Shown here piece after piece: positions 19,558 to 22,951 of a DNA stretch of 22,951 nt (within the stretch, counting starts at the first letter, position 1; the number at the start of each line of letters is the position of its first letter). The notes below the pieces were generated by a model. That model had not been told where the DNA came from. It worked only from the letters and a program-made list of their open reading frames with translations, and did no database searches. The stretch spans positions 1 through 22,951 of IMG/VR virus record IMGVR_UViG_3300036852_000292; one strand, written 5' to 3'. This DNA is from a virus. A program made the translations under genes and the position numbers.

Positions 19558-20526
19558 ATGCCGGATCCCAACGTAGGCGTCACCATCGCGGCGTCGTGGA
19601 ACGCGCTCGTGAATGACACGCCGGAAGACAACATCTTCATCGACAACTGGTTCCTCAATCGTCTCAAGAACGGCGACGGCTTCGTCTCGACCGATGGGGG
19701 CGACATCATCACCGCCTCGCTCGAATACGCGGTGAACGGCACGGTCACGTCCTACAGCGACACCGAGACGATCTCGACGACGCGTCAGGATGTATTCGAT
19801 CGCGCGCAGTACAACTGGAAAGAGTACGCCGGTACCGTCGTCCAGTCGGAGCTCGAAAACGCCATCAACCAGGGCGGGGCGAAGAAATTCGACCTGCTCA
19901 AGGCGAAGCTCGCCAACCTCAAAAAGAGCTTTGACCGGCAGTTCGACATCGACCTGCATGGCGACGGCACCGCGAACAGCAGCAAAGTGCTCGGCGGCCT
20001 GCAGGCGCTGGTCTTGACCTCGCCGGCCACTGGTACCACTGGCGGCATCAACCGCGCGACGTTTTCGTTCTGGCGCAATCAGCAGGCGTCAGGCGCGAAG
20101 ACGACATCAGCCTTCGACAATCTGCGCGCTTCCCTGCGCAGCGTCTACAACCTCTCGTCCAACGGCGTGGCGGGCGATCATCCGAAGTTCGTCGAGATGG
20201 ATCGCGCCTCGTTCGAGGGCCTCGAAGGGCTCTTGCTCGCGAACGAGCGGTTCACGTCCAAGGCCGAAGCGGATGGCGGATTCAAGAACGAAGTCTTGAA
20301 GTTCAAAGGCGCGATGTGCGCGTACGGGCCGAACGTGGCGGCTGGCTACGCGTATCTCCTGAACCCGGCCTACGTGAAGCTCCAGTACCTGAAAGGGCAC
20401 TGGTACAAGGCTGGCGAAACCGTGGAACCCGCGAACCAGACCGTCAAGGTGTTCAAGGTCCACACCATCTGCAACCTGATCGGCACCAACCTGCGCATGG
20501 TTGGCGTGGTCAACGGCATCACGTAA
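19558..20526 (+). CDS. Major capsid protein (HK97-like fold family)
   Basis: 322 residues; AGAAGGG precedes the ATG. Segments I recognise from this capsid family: LEYAVNGTVTSYSDTETIST, YNWKEYAGTVVQSELENAIN, FDLLKAKLANLKKSF, DLHGDGTANSSKVLGGLQAL, TTGGINRATFSFWRN. The middle has a tail-on P-domain-like region (GLEGLLLANERFTSKAEADG). The gene follows the scaffold with a 16-base gap. The order scaffold, capsid, decoration is standard. The protein forms the icosahedral shell. No DUF or protease fusion is present, so any scaffold removal would need a host or other phage protease. Confidence 0.9.
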   Translation: MPDPNVGVTIAASWNALVNDTPEDNIFIDNWFLNRLKNGDGFVSTDGGDIITASLEYAVNGTVTSYSDTETISTTRQDVFDRAQYNWKEYAGTVVQSELENAINQGGAKKFDLLKAKLANLKKSFDRQFDIDLHGDGTANSSKVLGGLQALVLTSPATGTTGGINRATFSFWRNQQASGAKTTSAFDNLRASLRSVYNLSSNGVAGDHPKFVEMDRASFEGLEGLLLANERFTSKAEADGGFKNEVLKFKGAMCAYGPNVAAGYAYLLNPAYVKLQYLKGHWYKAGETVEPANQTVKVFKVHTICNLIGTNLRMVGVVNGIT

Positions 20527-20548
20527 GGAAAGGAACAGGACTAAGAAC

Positions 20549-21208
20549 ATGGCGTATCTCGTAGGACCAGGGCCGATCGCGCTCCCCGGCGGGCCGGGCG
20601 GTGGCGGCGGCACCTCAAACGTGTTTTCACAAACCTCGGGCAATCCTGGCCCTGGGTTTCCGGTGCGACCGGGAACCAGGGCGCATGACCAGGACGGCAA
20701 TCAGTACATCTTTCTGGACTACACCTCGACGCTCTACGCGTTCCAGGCGTGCCAGATCATGGATGACAACACCGCGCAGACGCTCGGTGTTGGCGCGGGC
20801 TTCGGCACGCGCGTCGGCGTCGTGCAGCAGGGCGGCACCTCGGACCAGGGCGGCTGGGTGATGATTTACGGCCGCACGTTCATGCAGGTCGGGATCAACG
20901 GCGCCTCCCCGTCGGATGCGGCGAACGGCCCGACCACGCTCCGCACCACGCAGGCCACCGTCTTTGTCGTGCCGACGTCGCTCACGTCCCCGATGACGCT
21001 GGGGTATACGTCGGACGGCAACACCTCGACGGCGATTCAGCGCGTGCGTGGGATCTGGGTCGCGTTCGATGCCTCCCCGGCGGATGTCTCCACCTCGGGC
21101 ACCACGCTCAACGGCGTGGCCTCGACGTCGGCAACCTCGTTCATCGGGGCGGCGATTGCGGTGTTTCTGAACTACCCAGTCATTGAGAGTCAGGACAACC
21201 CGAGCTAA
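20549..21208 (+). CDS. Putative capsid decoration or head-associated protein
   Basis: 219 residues from ATG 20549, after AGGAAAGGAACAGGA. The N-terminus is very Gly and Pro rich (LVGPGPIALPGGPGGGGG). The rest is beta-rich, Thr/Ser/Gly heavy: RPGTRAHDQDGNQYIFLDYT, GVGAGFGTRVGVVQQGG, WVMIYGRTFMQVGINGASPS and GIWVAFDASPADVSTSG. The pattern of a small beta-barrel with long loops directly after the capsid gene fits decoration or cement proteins. I cannot name a family. Many Thr and Ser residues could be glycosylation sites (inference). Confidence 0.65.
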   Translation: MAYLVGPGPIALPGGPGGGGGTSNVFSQTSGNPGPGFPVRPGTRAHDQDGNQYIFLDYTSTLYAFQACQIMDDNTAQTLGVGAGFGTRVGVVQQGGTSDQGGWVMIYGRTFMQVGINGASPSDAANGPTTLRTTQATVFVVPTSLTSPMTLGYTSDGNTSTAIQRVRGIWVAFDASPADVSTSGTTLNGVASTSATSFIGAAIAVFLNYPVIESQDNPS

Positions 21209-21213
21209 GTCGG

Positions 21214-21996
21214 ATGTTCACGTTGATGACCTCGCTGGAGGGGCCGGTGCGACGCCGGCCCCCCTTTTTCAAGACGTCGAAGCTGGGGCTGATTGGTTGT
21301 ACGGAATCGGTGGTTCATACGCCGTGGCATGACCCGAGCTGGACGCTCGCGGCACATGCCTCAGCCCGCCAGCACTGTAAGCGCGAGCCCGATTGGTGGT
21401 TCGACCTGCATCGACGGGAATGTTTCACGCAGCAGAAAGCGTGGAACCGGCGGTATTGGGAGTGGCTGTCCACCACGATCACGCCGGTGTTCATGCAGGA
21501 AGCCTACGCGGATATTCCGGCGGCCGTGAAGTATCCCAAGGCACGAATCCTCGCGGAGTTTCGCCCGTACTTCACGAATCACGTGGCGTGGATGATTGCG
21601 CTCGCGATGACAGAGGGCATCAAGACGATCGGCTTGTTCGGCTGTCAGTACAAATGCGACACGGAGTACGGGATTCAGCGGGGCAGTTGTGAGTACTGGC
21701 TCGGCCGGTTCGAGCAATACGGCGGCACGCTGGTGTTGCCGGGCCCGCGCCAGACGCTCTTGAACAAGCCGTCGAAACTCTACGGCTACGAATCGCACGA
21801 TGCCGACGGGAAATTGATCGCGGAGTACCGCGCGCAAACGGCTGCGGTCGCGAAGACCGATGCGCACGGGCATGCGGCGATGGCTCCGTTGACGATCCTT
21901 GAGCCCGGCGCGGCACCGCCGCGGCATCTGGACGTCGGGGAACCGGTGGCCTGGGAACGGTCAGGATTCGTACATCCCGAATTGGTGGCGCAGTGA
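21214..21996 (+). CDS. Rossmann-like protein, paralogue 1 (DUF115/GT42-like in outline)
   Basis: 260 residues if started at ATG 21214. The first ~23 residues span a terminator hairpin and have no counterpart in the paralogue at 22214, where the equivalent of KLGLIGCTES is the N-terminus. Domain features: LGLIGCTE, a typical beta-alpha start; DWWFDLHRRE; VFMQEAYADIP; VAWMIALAMTEGIKTIGLFG, a strand/helix pattern seen in DUF115/MptE-like and GT42 sialyltransferase-type proteins; CEYWLGRFEQYGG; KLYGYE at the end of the core. The last 65 residues are an extra tail. It shares many positions with the second copy. Directly downstream of head genes. Enzyme activity is a hypothesis; it could also be a structural or nucleotide-binding protein. 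Confidence 0.6.
   Translation: MFTLMTSLEGPVRRRPPFFKTSKLGLIGCTESVVHTPWHDPSWTLAAHASARQHCKREPDWWFDLHRRECFTQQKAWNRRYWEWLSTTITPVFMQEAYADIPAAVKYPKARILAEFRPYFTNHVAWMIALAMTEGIKTIGLFGCQYKCDTEYGIQRGSCEYWLGRFEQYGGTLVLPGPRQTLLNKPSKLYGYESHDADGKLIAEYRAQTAAVAKTDAHGHAAMAPLTILEPGAAPPRHLDVGEPVAWERSGFVHPELVAQ
21240..21269 (+). terminator. Strong intrinsic terminator inside the start of the next gene
   Basis: GGGGCCGG (21240-21247) and CCGGCCCC (21255-21262) form an 8-bp all-GC stem around TGCGACG, followed by CC and TTTTT (21265-21269). It fits the end of the capsid/decoration transcript. It lies 26 bases into the reading frame that begins at 21214, so ribosomes moving on that frame would disrupt the hairpin. 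Confidence 0.9.
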
Positions 21997-22217
21997 ACGC
22001 ACGCCAGGTGCGTCGGCAAATCGCCAACGCCAAGCCGTGGGTGCAGCGCGTGCTGGATCTTCTCGACCTGTGCGATTGGAAAACCTGGGTGTGGTACTCG
22101 CTGCTCGGCATCGAAAAGATCGTGACCGGACTGATCGTACGCGCGAAGCGGCGTGGGTTTCAGCCGGGAGAAATGCGCGTGAAGCGCGGCAAGTTTTACG
22201 TGGTGCCAAAGCGATGA
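21993..22217 (+). CDS. Small hypothetical protein between two paralogues
   Basis: 74 residues from GTG 21993 (GTGA overlap). The N-terminal half is helical (MNARQVRRQIANAKPWVQRV, then LDLLDLCDWKTWVWYSLLGI). The C-terminal half is basic (VRAKRRGFQPGEMRVKRGKF). An amphipathic or membrane-touching segment is possible around WVWYSLLGIEKIVTGLI. No family recognised. Its position inside a duplicated pair suggests it was inserted during or after duplication. Confidence 0.6.
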   Translation: MNARQVRRQIANAKPWVQRVLDLLDLCDWKTWVWYSLLGIEKIVTGLIVRAKRRGFQPGEMRVKRGKFYVVPKR

Positions 22218-22861
22218 GGATTGCCATGATCGGCTGCGCGCGCACCTGGGCCGACGCGCCCTATGACGATCCGGCATGGACCATCTGGGCACATTGCTCG
22301 GCGCAACCCTATCTCCGCGGTCGACGTGTCGATCGGTGGTTCGACCTGCACAAGGTGGAAGTCTGGCGCCAGGGCAAGGTCTGGTATCAATCGCGCGGGA
22401 CCGATCCGGCAACCTATGTGGACTGGCTCATCACGCGGCCTCAACCGATTGTGATGCAAGCCCGGTATCCACTCATTCCACTGAGCGAGGCGTATCCGTT
22501 AGCGGCCATCGTCGAGACATTCGGGATTGTGCCCGCGCATTTGAACCTCACGCCGACGGATTCGCGCTGGTGGGATTGGGTGCGCGATCGGGGCGAATTC
22601 TCATCGACTTTCGCCTACATGTTGGCGCTCGCGCTCTACGAGGGCGATGTCGAAGAAATTGCGCTCTATGGCATCGATTTCGCGCAAGTCCAAACCGGCG
22701 AAGGCACCGAGGAATATCGCCAGCAACGGCCGGGCGCGAAGTATTGGGTCGGCGTCGCGCGCGGGTTGGGGATTCCGGTCACCGTCGCGCGCGGCAGTCA
22801 GTTCGAGCGACAGGACTGGATCTATGGCTACGAAGTGAAACCGGAACCGGTAGGAGTATGA
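22214..22861 (+). CDS. Rossmann-like protein, paralogue 2 (DUF115/GT42-like in outline)
   Basis: 215 residues; start at an ATGA junction. Shared features with the copy at 21214: MRIAMIGCART at the N-terminus, DPAWTIWAHCSAQ, DRWFDLHKVE, PIVMQARYPLIPLSEAYP, SSTFAYMLALALYEGDVEEI followed by ALYGIDFAQ, EEYRQQRPGAKYWVGVARGL, and DWIYGYEV at the end. The stretch from MLALA to GIDF is the part that recalls CstII-like (GT42) and DUF115 proteins (AxALGYKEIYLSGIDF type). The N-terminus lacks the GNGPSL loop of GT42, so a direct assignment is not supported. Likely binds a nucleotide or nucleotide-sugar (inference). Confidence 0.65.
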   Translation: MRIAMIGCARTWADAPYDDPAWTIWAHCSAQPYLRGRRVDRWFDLHKVEVWRQGKVWYQSRGTDPATYVDWLITRPQPIVMQARYPLIPLSEAYPLAAIVETFGIVPAHLNLTPTDSRWWDWVRDRGEFSSTFAYMLALALYEGDVEEIALYGIDFAQVQTGEGTEEYRQQRPGAKYWVGVARGLGIPVTVARGSQFERQDWIYGYEVKPEPVGV

Positions 22862-22951
22862 ATGATGGCGTTTCAACTGAGAGGGCGCCGCGTCGCCTAC
22901 GACAACATCGCGGTGGGGTCGGCGACGGGCCGCGAACGCACCATCCTGGGC
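22862..22951 (+). CDS. Start of another gene (3' partial)
   Basis: Thirty codons are visible from ATG 22862 (an alternative ATG is at 22865), with GGAG upstream. The visible sequence begins MMAFQLRGRRVAYDNIAVGS. It reads as a structured protein start and runs off the window. Not identifiable. Confidence 0.6.
   Translation, partial: MMAFQLRGRRVAYDNIAVGSATGRERTILG

Overview
The window looks like a stretch of a tailed double-stranded DNA bacteriophage (Caudoviricetes) or prophage genome from a bacterial host. It has a GC-rich sequence, short genes that are nearly all on the + strand, and many 4-base (ATGA, GTGA) or 1-base (TAATG, TGATG) stop/start overlaps. It carries a conventional head-gene order: putative small terminase, large terminase, portal, scaffold, major capsid protein, decoration-like protein. 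A consensus-type sigma70 promoter and strong Shine-Dalgarno sites fit a bacterial host. The host genus cannot be read from the sequence. I saw no integrase, lysis or tail gene, no tRNA and no CRISPR in the window.

Layout. (1) 1-1621: the 3' part of a gene with about 43 perfect-period 12-bp repeats encoding Ala-Val-x-Asp/Gly in frame with a DUF6745-like domain, then two tiny genes. (2) 1622-5850: an accessory or early region of small genes. It holds an HNH nuclease, several Cys/His-rich putative zinc proteins, a VRR-NUC-like PD-(D/E)xK nuclease, a beta-class DNA methyltransferase and a cut-short B12-binding/radical-SAM-type N-terminal fragment. (3) 5937-7110: a promoter (TTGACA, 17 bp, TATACT) overlapping two ACCGGT-containing operator-like boxes drives an operon that includes a ribbon-helix-helix protein, the natural candidate regulator. 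(4) 7154-11805: the most interesting part. It is a nonulosonic (sialic-type) acid cassette with a NeuB-like synthase lacking the SAF domain, a SAM methyltransferase, a small Cys/His protein, a NeuC-like hydrolysing UDP-sugar 2-epimerase, a NeuA-like CMP-sugar synthetase and a YkgJ-type cysteine-cluster protein. (5) 11853-12353: one minus-strand gene and an AT-rich divergent intergenic region. (6) 12354-21208: the packaging and head module, with small zinc and membrane proteins between portal and scaffold and a promoter/terminator pair just before the scaffold gene. (7) 21214-22951: two paralogous Rossmann-like proteins directly after the head genes, then the start of another gene that runs off the window.

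Working model (inference): the Neu genes make a CMP-activated nine-carbon acidic sugar or a related alpha-keto acid sugar. The paralogous pair behind the capsid genes has C-terminal features that recall DUF115/GT42-type sialyltransferase-like folds and could be the transferase or a sugar-handling partner. If so, this phage would decorate its own virion or the host surface with a sialic-like sugar. The transferase link is the weakest part of this model.

Translation appears tightly coupled. At least five gaps between genes are bridged by very short reading frames (13-24 codons) whose start overlaps the preceding gene or its stop and whose stop falls at or next to the following start.
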